A DNA stretch of 64,000 nucleotides from assembly GCA_016707205.1 (NCBI GenBank), contig JADJHZ010000012.1, positions 73,023-137,022 on the forward strand, in the 5' to 3' direction. The DNA is from Haliscomenobacter sp. (GTDB lineage Bacteria; Bacteroidota; Bacteroidia; Chitinophagales; Saprospiraceae). Below, one piece after another: positions 45,859-54,565 of the stretch. Position 1 is the first letter of the stretch. Every line of letters starts with the position of its first letter. The notes under the pieces were generated by a model, which searched no databases, was not told where the DNA came from, and saw nothing but the letters and a program-made list of their open reading frames with translations. The position numbers were made by a program, and so were the translations under genes.

Positions 45859-46598
45859 ATGAGGTTGCAAAACCGGGTCGCCATCATTACCGGCGGAGCG
45901 AATGGAATCGGGCGCGTCACCGCGCTAACCTTTGCCAAAGAAGGCGCCCAGATCGCTATTTGGGATATTAATGAGGATGCGGGCCGGCAGTTGGCCGTCG
46001 AATGCACGGCATTGGGTTCTCGTTGTTTGTTTCAGAAAGTGGATACGTCCAACCTGGACGCCGTGACCGAAGCGGCAGAGCTGGCCCATCGGGAATTCGG
46101 CCAGATCGACATTCTGATCAACAATGCCGGCATTACCCGGGATGCCTCCATGAAAAAAATGACGGCGGCCCAATGGCAACAGGTGATCGACGTTAACCTG
46201 ACGGGGGTCTTTAACTGCGTCAAAGCGGTCTCTCCGTATATGCTCGAACGCGGATACGGACGCATCCTGAATGCCTCTTCGGTCGTGGCGCTCTATGGAA
46301 ATTTTGGGCAGACCAACTACGTCGCCGCCAAAGCCGGCGTCATTGGTATGTCCAAGGTTTGGGCCCGCGAATTTGGCCGCAAAGGGGTGACCGTCAACGC
46401 GGTAGCCCCGGGGTTTATTCAAACCGACATGGTTGGTACGATCCCCAAAGAGCACCTCGATCAGCTTAAAGAAAAACGCCCCTCGGGCGCATGGGACAAC
46501 CCGAAGATATTGCCAACGCTTATCTTTTCCTGGCTTCTGATGAGGCGTCCTTCATCACGGGAACAACACTGAGCGTAGACGGCGGGTTGGTATTCTAG
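45859..46598 (+). CDS. SDR-family reductase, FabG-like (frameshifted)
   Basis: A short-chain dehydrogenase of about 246 residues. The Rossmann motif is ITGGANGIGRVTALTFAKEG; NNAGITRD and the catalytic Ser-Tyr-Lys (SSVVALYGNFGQTNYVAAK) are present. The open frame ends at 46572 with a scrambled tail. Another frame continues RMGQPEDIANAYLFLASDEA...GTTLSVDGGLVF to 46598, the classic FabG C-terminus. Adding one A to the run at 46472-46476 joins them as KEKTPLGRMGQPED. The gene is therefore probably intact in the cell. It may reduce 3-oxoacyl substrates; the true substrate is unknown. Confidence 0.9.
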
Positions 46599-46795
46599 CC
46601 AGGGCTGGCGCCAAGAGGCGCAGACAGGGCAAGGCGAGGGGGGATTTTTTCATTCTTTTGTGTAAATTTCCACCAGAATATACGGGAAAGAGCCTGTTTG
46701 GTAAAACCTTCTATCCGTATAAACCCAAGGGATGCAGGTTGTAAGCATGCGAAATTCCCGATCTGCTCTATTTTGGGTTAACCTTTGCCGGTACC

Positions 46796-47002
46796 ATGCG
46801 CAATAAACTGCAGACATTCACGGAGTTTTCACAAACGCTTCTGCCTCACGAAACGCAGTACCTCCTGTCTGTGCAAAACCTGGAGGACGCTGTCCGGCTG
46901 GAAATCCTGAAGCAGGTGGATTTTAACAGCAGGCAGATCAAACAGTTTACCCCTTACGACCCAACGATTGATAAGCTCAAGTACACTCTTTTCCCCGAAT
47001 AA
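46796..47002 (+). CDS. Small hypothetical protein upstream of the sodium symporter
   Basis: A 68-residue soluble protein, MRNKLQTFTEFSQTLLPHET..., with a hydrophilic, helical look. I do not recognise it. It ends 10 bases before the start of the symporter, so it may be co-transcribed. The C-terminus (KLKYTLFPE) might be shortened relative to relatives, but no join was found in other frames. An ATG start and normal codon use support a real gene. Confidence 0.55.
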   Translation: MRNKLQTFTEFSQTLLPHETQYLLSVQNLEDAVRLEILKQVDFNSRQIKQFTPYDPTIDKLKYTLFPE

Positions 47003-47012
47003 CCCGTAGTCT

Positions 47013-48485
47013 ATGCTTCTGACTTTTATCGTACTCTATTTACTGGGGACCATCGCCATCGGATGGTGGGCGTCCCGAAGAGTAAAATCCACGTCGGATT
47101 TTGTCGTAGCGGGCCGCAACCTTCCCACCTTTATGGCTGCTTCCGCCCTTTTTGCCACCTGGTTTGGATCGGAAACCGTGATGGGGGCGTCCTCGGAGTT
47201 TGTGGATAACGGGCTGCAAGGGGTGATGGAAGACCCATTTGGCGCCGCCCTTTGTTTGTTGCTGTTGGGCCTTTTTTTTGCACGCCCCCTCTACCGGATG
47301 AATATTCTGACGTTTAACGATTTTTTTAGGCTTCGGTACAGCCGGTTTTCGGAGATTACGTCCGCCATTTTTATGATTCCCTCTTATTTTGGATGGATTG
47401 CCGCTCAATTGGTGGCATTGGCTATCGTGGTGCACGCGCTCACCGGCCTTCCTTTGCTGGCGGGTATTATGATTTGCACCGGGGTGGTGCTGGCCTATAC
47501 CTATATAGGGGGGATGTGGGCGGTGTCGGTGACGGATTTTGTGCAAACCATCATGATCATCATCGGGATGGGAGTTCTTGCAGGCGTGCTTTGGGTGCGG
47601 GTTGGCGGCATTCAGCCTGTGCTCAACAGCGTGCCGGAAGGTTTTTTTCAGTTCTTCCCGGAGCGTACTTTCCACGGTTGGGTGCATTATATCGCAGCGT
47701 GGATCACGATTGGGTTGGGGTCTATTCCCCAGCAGGATGTGTTTCAGCGGATCATGGCGGCGCGGAGTGAAAAGGCTGCGGTGCATGCCTCTTACCTTTC
47801 TTCCGTCATGTACCTTACGTTTGGGTTTTTCCCGTTGTTTATTGCACTTACCGGCAAGGTCTTGTATCCGGAAACCATGACCGGGGACCCGCAACTGGTG
47901 ATTCCCCGGATGGTCCAACTGCATGGAGGGCTGGGGCTCCAGATCCTTTTTTTCGGCGCGTTACTTTCGGCTATCTTAAGTACGACTTCGGGGGCTATTC
48001 TCGCTCCGGCCACGGTATTGGGGGAAAATCTCATTCGTCCGTTACTCAAAAACCCGACCGATAAGCAGATGCTGGGCGTTATGCGCTTTGGAGTAGTGTT
48101 GGTTGCCGTGTGTTCGGCGGTCATGGCGAGTGTGCAGAACAATATCTACGAGTTGGTGGGGCAGTCTTCGGTGTTTAGCCTGGTGTCGTTGTTTGTGCCT
48201 ATGGCGGCGGGGCTTTACTGGAAGCGGGCCACGAATATGGGCTCGGTGTTGTCCATTTTTATGGGGATGGCAGGCTGGATTCTGTTTGAATACGCGATCC
48301 ACACTGAAATTCCCAGTCTGATCCACGGCCTTTTGGCGAGTATATTGGGGATGGTCGTCGGTAGTTTGGCGTTTCCGGACAAAAGCTTCCAGAAATTTCA
48401 GCTTGAGAAAGCCTATTTGAACCAACAGGGAAAAGAAATGCCGGATCTGGGTGGCGCCGAAGATGCCGCGAAGGGAGGCTTATAG
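47013..48485 (+). CDS. Sodium:solute symporter family transporter
   Basis: A 490-residue protein with about 13 membrane helices, of the SSS family (LeuT fold). The N-terminal signature FVVAGRNLPTFMAASALFATWFGSE, TYIGGMWAVSVTDFVQ and GLGSIPQQDVFQRIMAARS match SSS members. ALLSAILSTTSGAILAPATVL is the conserved Na+-site helix region. The protein is high in hydrophobic residues throughout, ending with a soluble acidic tail. Substrate unknown (amino acid, sugar, choline or similar). The short 46796-47002 gene just upstream may share its transcript. Confidence 0.92.
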   Translation: MLLTFIVLYLLGTIAIGWWASRRVKSTSDFVVAGRNLPTFMAASALFATWFGSETVMGASSEFVDNGLQGVMEDPFGAALCLLLLGLFFARPLYRMNILTFNDFFRLRYSRFSEITSAIFMIPSYFGWIAAQLVALAIVVHALTGLPLLAGIMICTGVVLAYTYIGGMWAVSVTDFVQTIMIIIGMGVLAGVLWVRVGGIQPVLNSVPEGFFQFFPERTFHGWVHYIAAWITIGLGSIPQQDVFQRIMAARSEKAAVHASYLSSVMYLTFGFFPLFIALTGKVLYPETMTGDPQLVIPRMVQLHGGLGLQILFFGALLSAILSTTSGAILAPATVLGENLIRPLLKNPTDKQMLGVMRFGVVLVAVCSAVMASVQNNIYELVGQSSVFSLVSLFVPMAAGLYWKRATNMGSVLSIFMGMAGWILFEYAIHTEIPSLIHGLLASILGMVVGSLAFPDKSFQKFQLEKAYLNQQGKEMPDLGGAEDAAKGGL

Positions 48486-48506
48486 GTACGTTCGCCAGCT
48501 AAAAGA

Positions 48507-49109
48507 TCAAAACAATTCCCCTTGTACCCCATCCGGCAGGAGTCGGAAGCTCTTCCGATGCAAGGGAGAAAGCCCATACTGCCGGATGGCCTCCCGATGC
48601 GCTGCCGTAGGGTACCCTTTGTTTTGCACCCATCCGTATAGAGGAAAATACCGGCTTTGATCCAGCATATATTCGTCTCTGCCGGTTTTCGCCAGGATGG
48701 AGGCAGCGGCAATGCTGGCATAGGCGCCATCTCCTTTGACGATGCAATAGAAGGGAATCTTCCGGAAGGGCTTGAATCGGTTTCCATCGATCAGCAGATT
48801 TTCCGGAACAGGGGTTAATTGGGCAATGGCCCGGTGCATAGCCAAAAAGGAGGCGTTGAGGATATTGATGCGGTCGATTTCCTCCGGATCGGCATAGCCG
48901 ACAGCCCAGGAAACCGCTATCTCCTGGATCAACGCTTTTGCTTCCTCCCGCATGGAAGCCGTCATTTTTTTGGAGTCTCTCAAAAGCGGGTGCTGAAACC
49001 CTTGCGGCAGGATGACGGCGGCCGCGAAGACCGGCCCGGCGAGGCAGCCCCTGCCGGCTTCGTCGCATCCGGCTTCGATCACTCCCTCGGTATGGAATCC
49101 TTGGAGCAT
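48507..49109 (-). CDS. rnhB: Ribonuclease HII
   Basis: A 200-residue enzyme that cuts the RNA strand of RNA-DNA hybrids and single ribonucleotides in DNA. The active-site DEAGRG of GCDEAGRGCLAGPV, the LIDGN motif, and DGAYASIAAASILAKTGRDEYM are present. SKGYPTAAHREAIRQYGLSP corresponds to the C-terminal helix with the typical NKGYPT (here QNKGYPTAAHREAI). ATG at 49109 was chosen over a TTG two codons upstream. It is convergent with the symporter and follows a YwqG-like gene on the same strand after 10 bases, so they are probably co-transcribed. Confidence 0.95.
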   Translation of the reverse strand: MLQGFHTEGVIEAGCDEAGRGCLAGPVFAAAVILPQGFQHPLLRDSKKMTASMREEAKALIQEIAVSWAVGYADPEEIDRINILNASFLAMHRAIAQLTPVPENLLIDGNRFKPFRKIPFYCIVKGDGAYASIAAASILAKTGRDEYMLDQSRYFPLYGWVQNKGYPTAAHREAIRQYGLSPLHRKSFRLLPDGVQGELF

Positions 49110-49119
49110 AGGCAATCCA

Positions 49120-49881
49120 TCAGGAACAATCCCAATGATAAGATACGTTGGAAAAATTCATCGCAGCCAAATCCGCAGGAGGAATAAAAAAGTGCGCGAT
49201 TCCCATATCGCCCCATTGGAGGCCGATGGCTGAATCCGAGTCGAGTTGCAATAACAATTGCATGGGGAGTTCGGGACTGCGGGGGTCCTCCTGAGTAAAA
49301 TACGCGTATCCCCCTATTTTGTGGTAGCTGTTGCTCGCGCTAAGGCGGTAGAAAAAGTCCCAAACCTCTTCTTCGTCTTCCCCGAAGCTTTGGAAGAATT
49401 GCTTTCCAAAATGTCGATCAAAACGATAATCCGAAGGGCCGGGAAATTCTTCCTCCAAAGTAAACGAAAGCCCCAAAGCGGTTTCCCGGGCAAGCGGGGG
49501 GTCGGCGTACGGTCGGAGAAAGGAAAAGTCGGTCACCAGCGCTTCCGGGGCGTAGATCGGGTCCGGATAGTAGCAGATTTTGAACCGGTCGCCGGAAGGT
49601 TTCCCCCAGCCGGCACACCCGTACATGGGATCGTCGAAAATGAAAAACTGGAGCAAGCCCCGGGTGGGAAATCCTTTCAGCCGAGGCGTTTCCTCAAAAT
49701 TGATCTGGGCGAGGAAAAATAAGGGTATTCCTTCTGGTGTTGCAGGGAACGCAGCGCTTATTGGAAGGTAAGGGCGACCCCCCAGGCTGCTGCTCCAAGG
49801 AAAAGCGGGACGTTGAGCTGCCAGACTTATCCGGATAAAATCCAGCCTGGATTCCAGAATTTTTTCCTCGAATGGCCTCAA
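49120..49881 (-). CDS. YwqG/DUF1963 family protein
   Basis: A 253-residue soluble protein of the DUF1963 (YwqG) family, which has no agreed function. SSLGGRPYLPISAAFP, PLFFLAQINFEETPRLKGFPTRGLLQFFI and HKIGGYAYFTQEDPR are typical. The open frame has an in-frame stop three codons upstream of the TTG at 49881, so TTG is the likely start. It is one of few such starts in the window. rnhB follows after 10 bases on the same strand, suggesting an operon. The start region sits 53 bases from the divergent pRiA4b ORF-3-like gene. Confidence 0.85.
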   Translation of the reverse strand: MRPFEEKILESRLDFIRISLAAQRPAFPWSSSLGGRPYLPISAAFPATPEGIPLFFLAQINFEETPRLKGFPTRGLLQFFIFDDPMYGCAGWGKPSGDRFKICYYPDPIYAPEALVTDFSFLRPYADPPLARETALGLSFTLEEEFPGPSDYRFDRHFGKQFFQSFGEDEEEVWDFFYRLSASNSYHKIGGYAYFTQEDPRSPELPMQLLLQLDSDSAIGLQWGDMGIAHFFIPPADLAAMNFSNVSYHWDCS

Positions 49882-49934
49882 AACCGGCTAGAATGGCCTA
49901 TTATCTCGTAGATTGGAGAACAAAAATAAGGAAC

Positions 49935-50519
49935 GTGCAAAAAAGTATCCAATTCCGCGTACAACTGGAAGGCATCCAGCCTGCAATATGGCGCACCTTT
50001 CAGGTGGATCATGGGGAAGATTTTTTCCAACTCCACGAGATCCTGCAAATTGTTATGGGGTGGGAAAATGCTCACCTGTTTGAGTTCCGCTTCAACGAGC
50101 GGCGTATTGGTCTTTTACCCGATGAGGACGAGCTTTGGGACGCCGACGAGAATGTGGAGGACAGCGAGGCGATCGTTCTGGGAGAACTCGAGCTGAAAGA
50201 AGGAGACGAGATCGTCTATATCTACGATTTCGGCGACGAGTGGTTGCACAAATTGACCGTAGAGCGCTTGCTTCCCAAGGAAACACCGACTCCGCTTTGC
50301 CTGGCAGGGGCTCGCAATTGCCCTCCGGAAGACAGTGGAGGGATCTTTGGCTATGTGCACCTACTGGAGGTTCTCCGCGATCCAAAACACCCCGAATTCA
50401 AAGAGTTTAGAGAGTGGGTGGAAGAATTTGACCCCGAACTCTTCGATCTGGAGGAAACCAACGATATCCTCAAGGAATTTGACGATTGGAGGGAGAGCTT
50501 ATGGGCAGAAGAAGAATGA
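49935..50519 (+). CDS. pRiA4b ORF-3-like (IS1096 TnpR-passenger) family protein
   Basis: A 194-residue protein of the pRiA4b ORF-3-like domain. QFRVQLEGIQPAIWRTFQV at the start is the signature, and FEFRFNERRIG, YIYDFGDEWLHKLTVERLLP (YDFGD...H motif) and CLAGARNCPPEDSGGIFGY follow. The family is named after a plasmid ORF and an IS1096 passenger, but here no transposase is nearby, so it is most likely a chromosomal gene. GTG at 49935 has AAGGA 3 bases upstream; ATGs at 49872 and 49893 give longer N-termini, one overlapping the divergent gene's start. Function unknown. Confidence 0.85.
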   Translation: MQKSIQFRVQLEGIQPAIWRTFQVDHGEDFFQLHEILQIVMGWENAHLFEFRFNERRIGLLPDEDELWDADENVEDSEAIVLGELELKEGDEIVYIYDFGDEWLHKLTVERLLPKETPTPLCLAGARNCPPEDSGGIFGYVHLLEVLRDPKHPEFKEFREWVEEFDPELFDLEETNDILKEFDDWRESLWAEEE

Positions 50520-50524
50520 TCGGA

Positions 50525-51172
50525 TCAACGATTCCGGATCATCTCCAACAGTTCGTCCAATTCGTCAAACGATTTGAATCCCGTTTTTTCCTCTGCGCCT
50601 CCTTGAAAGCAAAAACCGGCAGGATGGGACGTGTTCAGGATGTCCTTGATGCCGGACGCTTCCAGTTCCGTCTGGAGGAGTATGGGGTATTGGGCGCAAA
50701 TGGCAGCGAACCAGGGTTCGGATAGGGGGCGCCCATGCGAAAAGACTTCATGCGAAACCCGGTTTTTGCTCAGGTTGAACACAAAATAAGCCGTCCAGGG
50801 GGCAAAGGATTCCAGAAATTCCTCCAGGTTCTCTTCGGTAGAGGACGGTTCAACGACGATTTCTTTGAGTACCGGAAGGGAGGCGCTGAGTTCCTGCTGA
50901 GTCTCCAGAGGCAGGGCCATGGGGGCGATGACGGCGTCCAGGGCAAGGTCCCTGCAGAGGGTCAGAATCTCGGCTGCGGATAGTAGGCCGGCCGCTCCAG
51001 CGATGGCGGGCCCTTGTACCCAGTCTTTTATTGCGGCGATGCCGGCGGGAGGAAGATACGCTTCGCTGGAGGGATCCAGCTCAAACGCCAGCCAATCGGC
51101 CTCCCAGGCAGCAAAAAAACGAGCGTCCGTCAGATTGCTGATTCCCGAGGCCAGGATTTTATAGCCGTTCAT
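50525..51172 (-). CDS. TrpF-like (phosphoribosylanthranilate isomerase-like) barrel protein lacking the catalytic Cys
   Basis: A 215-residue (beta/alpha)8-barrel protein. YKILASGISNLTDARFFAAWEADWLAFEL matches the TrpF pattern KICGITxxxDAxxAxxxGADxLGFxF over a span given here by positions 3-31. The canonical catalytic Cys of KICG is replaced (ILASG). The C-terminal PAGFCFQGGAEEKTGFKSFDE resembles the TrpF VDVSSGVE..pG.KD end. With the Cys lost, isomerase activity is doubtful; it may be a paralogue with another role. No other trp gene is near. ATG at 51172 starts the conserved part. Confidence 0.7.
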   Translation of the reverse strand: MNGYKILASGISNLTDARFFAAWEADWLAFELDPSSEAYLPPAGIAAIKDWVQGPAIAGAAGLLSAAEILTLCRDLALDAVIAPMALPLETQQELSASLPVLKEIVVEPSSTEENLEEFLESFAPWTAYFVFNLSKNRVSHEVFSHGRPLSEPWFAAICAQYPILLQTELEASGIKDILNTSHPAGFCFQGGAEEKTGFKSFDELDELLEMIRNR

Positions 51173-51210
51173 TGCAAGGGTGTATTGTTTGGAACAAATG
51201 TAGAAAAAGG

Positions 51211-51540
51211 ATGGAAGAACCCTTCTATTACGAGCAGGTATATGAGGTGGTGCGCCGCATTCCGAGGGGGCGGGTGAGCACCTATGGAGCCATAGCCGAC
51301 TATCTGGCTTTGGGGTCCGCACGTATGGTTGGCTGGGCGCTTTACCAAAGCGTCCTGGAAGAGCATATTCCCGCTCACCGGGTCGTCAACAGGAAAGGCG
51401 AGCTCAGCGGCCGGCATCATTTCCCTACTCCTTCGTTCATGGAGGAATTGCTTGCCCAGGAAGGCGTCGAGGTCGTTGATCACTGCGTCCGCGAGTTCAA
51501 ATCCAGGTTCTGGCATCCGCAGGAAATCGATGCGGGATAA
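51211..51540 (+). CDS. Alkyltransferase-like protein (MGMT family, no acceptor Cys)
   Basis: A 109-residue protein of the O6-alkylguanine alkyltransferase-like (ATL) group. EQVYEVVRRIPRGRVSTYGAIA is the DNA-binding winged-helix start of the MGMT C-terminal domain, and PAHRVVNRKGELSG takes the place of the PCHRVI active site: Ala replaces the methyl-accepting Cys. ATL proteins bind O6-alkylguanine and pass the lesion to nucleotide excision repair rather than repair it directly. ATG at 51211 has AAAAAGG just upstream. It is divergent from the TrpF-like gene, 38 bases apart. Confidence 0.9.
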   Translation: MEEPFYYEQVYEVVRRIPRGRVSTYGAIADYLALGSARMVGWALYQSVLEEHIPAHRVVNRKGELSGRHHFPTPSFMEELLAQEGVEVVDHCVREFKSRFWHPQEIDAG

Positions 51541-51594
51541 TTCTTGTAAAACGGTATTTTAGCCTCACTAACTTTTAACCGCAAACCATTGCTT

Positions 51595-52026
51595 ATGCTT
51601 CTGAATGCCCTGCTATTCTTTTTTCTCTCCAACGGCTACGCACTTACCGCCGACTCTCCGGTTGGCGTTTGGAAAACAATCGACGATGAAACCGGACAAC
51701 CTAAATCGCACGTGGAGTTGTACCTTCGAAATGGAAAACTATATGGCAAGGTTGTACGCCTGCTCCAAAAACCAGCAGATACGCTTTGCGAAAAATGCAA
51801 AGGGGATAAAAAGGACAAACCAGTACTCGGGATGATCATTGTGGAGAACCTAACCCAGGAAGACAGGGTTTGGAAAGGGGGTAATATTCTCGATCCGGTA
51901 TCCGGGAATACCTATGCGTGCAGCATGTGGCTGGAAGATGGGAACCTCCGGGTCCGGGGCAAACATTGGACGGGGTTGTACCGTACCCAAACCTGGTACC
52001 GGCTTCAAGAATCCAATATAAAATGA
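51595..52026 (+). CDS. DUF2147 domain-containing exported protein
   Basis: A 143-residue protein with an N-terminal hydrophobic signal (about residues 1-18). The rest is one DUF2147 domain: SPVGVWKTIDDETGQPKSHVELYLRNGKLYGKVVRL with the WktidD start, then CEKCKGDKKDKPVLGM, VWKGGNILDPVSGNTY and MWLEDGNLRVRGKHWTGLY. Relatives are small periplasmic proteins of unknown function. ATG at 51595 was chosen because it starts the signal peptide; an earlier TTG also exists. It stands alone after the ATL gene. Confidence 0.88.
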   Translation: MLLNALLFFFLSNGYALTADSPVGVWKTIDDETGQPKSHVELYLRNGKLYGKVVRLLQKPADTLCEKCKGDKKDKPVLGMIIVENLTQEDRVWKGGNILDPVSGNTYACSMWLEDGNLRVRGKHWTGLYRTQTWYRLQESNIK

Positions 52027-52120
52027 TTCCTTCAGGTGCTTGGAAAAGTGTTAAAGTTTTATAGTACCGCGCAATAAGGAGAAGGGTTGTTTAGTTTTAT
52101 TCCTGTGTTGACTCATTAAA

Positions 52121-52366
52121 ATGACCTACATGAATCAAACCTGTACAACTGATCTTCTTGTCAAATTTCTTTATCACGAAACTACTGCCCGCGAGGCTCG
52201 GGAAATCCGCAAAGGGATCGATGACGATCTCCTGTTGCGGGAAGAGTTCAAAGGATTGGAAAAAGCCTACCGGCAACTTCCCAAGGTGAAGTTCAGCGCT
52301 TCCCAGGAATCCCTCCGGAAGGTTCTGGAGTACAGCCGGCAAACGGCTTTAGAAAAACAAAGGTAA
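52121..52366 (+). CDS. Small hypothetical protein
   Basis: An 81-residue charged, helical protein (TDLLVKFLYHETTAREAREI..., LLREEFKGLEKAYRQLPKVKF). The pattern of a helix, an RE.E stretch and LP.VKFS resembles small Bacteroidota proteins that look like the cytoplasmic part of anti-sigma-type proteins, but it has no membrane segment and I cannot name it. A second ATG three codons later is possible. A strong hairpin follows 48 bases after the stop. Confidence 0.6.
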   Translation: MTYMNQTCTTDLLVKFLYHETTAREAREIRKGIDDDLLLREEFKGLEKAYRQLPKVKFSASQESLRKVLEYSRQTALEKQR

Positions 52367-52413
52367 ACGGCCCACTCCTTTTGGGTTCATGAAAAGACGG
52401 ATGATGAGCTATT

Positions 52414-52445
52414 CAGCCCCCGGCAGTTAAAATTGCCGGGGGCTG
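52414..52445 (+). terminator. Hairpin after the small hypothetical gene, likely terminator
   Basis: CAGCCCCCGGCA (52414-52425) with TGCCGGGGGCTG (52434-52445), a perfect 12-bp stem and 8-base loop, then GAGCTGTTTT with only a short T run. It would separate the preceding gene from recA. Confidence 0.6.
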
Positions 52446-52487
52446 AGCTGTTTTATGGAAAAAAAATTCATGGACCGCCAAAAAATT

Positions 52488-52519
52488 CTTGCGCAATAAA
52501 AACAATTTTTTTATTTTTG
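52488..52519 (+). promoter_or_regulatory. Candidate recA promoter
   Basis: CTTG at 52488-52491, a 20-base spacer and TATTTTTG at 52512-52519, a full match to TAnnTTTG. It lies 83 bases before the recA ATG. No LexA-like palindrome was found in the leader. Confidence 0.4.
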
Positions 52520-52602
52520 AAAACCAAATTTAACTTTTTGTTTTTTATTTATTTTTACGATCAGAAATCCTCTTCTATCCATCAAACTAAAGCCAATCAT
52601 TC

Positions 52603-53673
52603 ATGTCGCAGTTAGACAAAGAAGCCAAATTGAAAGCCCTTCAGTCGACGGTTGACCGTCTGGAGAAGACCTATGGGAAAGGGACCATTATGCGCTTGGG
52701 AGACAAGAGTATAATGAAAGTGGACGTTATTTCAACCGGTAGCCTGGGGCTGGATGTAGCCCTGGGAATTGACGGCCTTCCGAAAGGCCGCGTGATTGAA
52801 ATTTACGGCCCGGAATCTTCGGGCAAAACCACTCTGGCCATCCATGCCATTGCGGAGGCGCAAAAACAGGGTGGGATCGCCGCATTTATCGATGCCGAAC
52901 ACGCTTTTGACCGCGCCTATGCCAACGGACTGGGCGTGGATACCGAAAATTTGCTAATATCCCAGCCCGACAATGGGGAACAGGCGCTCGAAATCGTTGA
53001 AAACCTCATTCGCTCCGGCGCTATCGATATTATCGTGATCGACTCGGTAGCCGCATTGGTTCCCCGGAGCGAAATTGAAGGAGAAATGGGCGATTCCAAA
53101 GTTGGGCTTCAGGCTCGCCTGATGTCCCAGGCCATGCGCAAACTGACGGGTTCGATTGGCAAAACCAACTGTTGCTGCATCTTTATCAACCAGTTGCGGG
53201 AAAAGATCGGCGTCATGTTTGGAAACCCGGAAACCACTACCGGCGGAAACGCGCTGAAATTTTATGCTTCCATCCGCCTCGATATCCGGAAGTCCGGTTC
53301 CGCGATCAAAGACAAAGACGGCAATGTGGTCGGTAACCAGGTGAAAGTCAAAGTCGTAAAAAATAAACTGGCCCCTCCCTTCCGGGTTGCCGCTTTCGAT
53401 ATCGTGTTCGGGCAGGGAATTTCCAAAAGCGGTGAGATCGTCGATATCGGATCTGAACAGGAGGTGATCCAAAAGAGCGGAGCCTGGTACAGCTACAATG
53501 GAGCCAAGATCGCCCAGGGCCGGGAAGCCGCCAAGCAATTCCTGGAAGACAATCCCGAAGTCGCTCTCGAGATCGAAAAGAAGATCAAGGAAAAACTTGT
53601 CGGAAGCACAGATGCTCCCCGCTTGCGCGCTACTGCAACCGATGATGGCGACAGCGACGCAGACGCGGAATAA
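52603..53673 (+). CDS. recA: Recombinase RecA
   Basis: A 356-residue DNA strand-exchange ATPase at the centre of homologous recombination and the SOS response. Walker A is GPESSGKTT (residues 69-77), with IDAEHAFDRAYANGLGVD, the L1 loop region (VPRSEIEGEMGDSKVGLQ) and the L2 loop region (VMFGNPETTTGGNALKF). The C-terminus (ATDDGDSDADAE) is short and acidic as normal. The gene is monocistronic, with its own promoter and a 24-bp palindromic terminator. The start is the first ATG of the conserved protein. Confidence 0.98.
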   Translation: MSQLDKEAKLKALQSTVDRLEKTYGKGTIMRLGDKSIMKVDVISTGSLGLDVALGIDGLPKGRVIEIYGPESSGKTTLAIHAIAEAQKQGGIAAFIDAEHAFDRAYANGLGVDTENLLISQPDNGEQALEIVENLIRSGAIDIIVIDSVAALVPRSEIEGEMGDSKVGLQARLMSQAMRKLTGSIGKTNCCCIFINQLREKIGVMFGNPETTTGGNALKFYASIRLDIRKSGSAIKDKDGNVVGNQVKVKVVKNKLAPPFRVAAFDIVFGQGISKSGEIVDIGSEQEVIQKSGAWYSYNGAKIAQGREAAKQFLEDNPEVALEIEKKIKEKLVGSTDAPRLRATATDDGDSDADAE

Positions 53674-53681
53674 TTTCTGCT

Positions 53682-53731
53682 AAAGGCCCTTGTTCGCAGA
53701 AATCCCCGGATTTCTGCGAACAAGGGCCTTT
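53682..53731 (+). terminator. Long palindromic terminator of recA
   Basis: AAAGGCCCTTGTTCGCAGAAATCC (24 bases, 53682-53705, given here by position) pairs perfectly with the arm at 53708-53731. The loop is the central CC, extended in practice to the CCCC/GG tip. A short TTTTAT follows. It separates recA from convergent gldD. Confidence 0.75.
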
Positions 53732-53806
53732 TATATGCGCTTTTCCTGGCGCGAGCATGTCCACGTACCCACCAACCACGTAATCACGAATCACCCCGTC
53801 CCCCGT

Positions 53807-54418
53807 CTATCGCTTAGTCCATTCAAAGGTTTCGATCAGTTTGTTCAGATCAGCTTCCACAAATTGGTAAAGGGGAGCGAGCGAATCGGGGTTGATCTGG
53901 GTGTTGAAATACAAAGCGCCCCTGAAGAAGTGGGTTTGGTTATCTGTCAGAAAAAATTGGTAGGGGGTTGCGGCAGGGCCTTGAATAGAAAAGGCCATTC
54001 CCTCCAGGTCCGGACTGCGCCGGATGCGCTGTTCTTCGATATAATTCGCTTTTTTATTGTGCCAGTCAACGAGTTCAAACGCGTCGTCGCGCAACTGCTC
54101 GAAGGTTTTGACTTCGCCGATCCGGTAGTAGCTGCAATAGATCCGGCAGTCAAAATCCGGGAAGTAGATGTCAAACCAGCAGGGGTTATACCCCGGATCG
54201 CCGCGGTGAATGGTATCTGGGACTATGCGGGCATACGCCGGGAAGTCAAACCGGAAAGGGCAATTTTCCCCGGCATAGGATTGGTACCCCTTCTCCGGGT
54301 AGACTACTTTGGGGTAAGCCCTGGGTTTGGGCAAGGGTGGAGACGAGGAGCAGGCGGCAAAGAGCAGGGCGAACAGCGTTGGAAACAGATAAGATAGTCG
54401 GAGCATGGGTGCAGACAT
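53807..54418 (-). CDS. gldD: Gliding motility lipoprotein GldD
   Basis: A 203-residue lipoprotein; the lipobox is LFAACSSS (Cys about residue 23). The body fits GldD, with PKPRAYPKVVYPEKGYQSY, CPFRFDFPAYARI, PCWFDIYFPDFDCRIYCSYY and PATPYQFFLTDNQTHFFRGA. GldD is required for gliding or T9SS-linked surface functions in Flavobacterium; in other Bacteroidota it is conserved even without gliding. The start could also be ATG four codons later. It is the last gene of the minus-strand mutY-ssb-gldD row; gldE, normally between ssb and gldD, is absent here. Confidence 0.92.
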   Translation of the reverse strand: MSAPMLRLSYLFPTLFALLFAACSSSPPLPKPRAYPKVVYPEKGYQSYAGENCPFRFDFPAYARIVPDTIHRGDPGYNPCWFDIYFPDFDCRIYCSYYRIGEVKTFEQLRDDAFELVDWHNKKANYIEEQRIRRSPDLEGMAFSIQGPAATPYQFFLTDNQTHFFRGALYFNTQINPDSLAPLYQFVEADLNKLIETFEWTKR

Positions 54419-54565
54419 TTTGCTTTCAGGGAACGGGAAAAAAAGAAAAATGTTGGACGTCCTTTCCCTTTTCTTTTGATCGGGGGCTGCCTCTAACGTC
54501 TGTTATTGCCCATGCCATGGGCAAAGAACGGTCTTTAGAGACAGCTCCCGGCATCATGCGGTGGA

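Noticed and set aside
49935..50519. pRiA4b ORF-3-like gene considered as part of a transposon
   Set aside because: The family name comes from plasmid and IS1096 relatives, but no transposase, inverted repeats or target duplication are visible around it.
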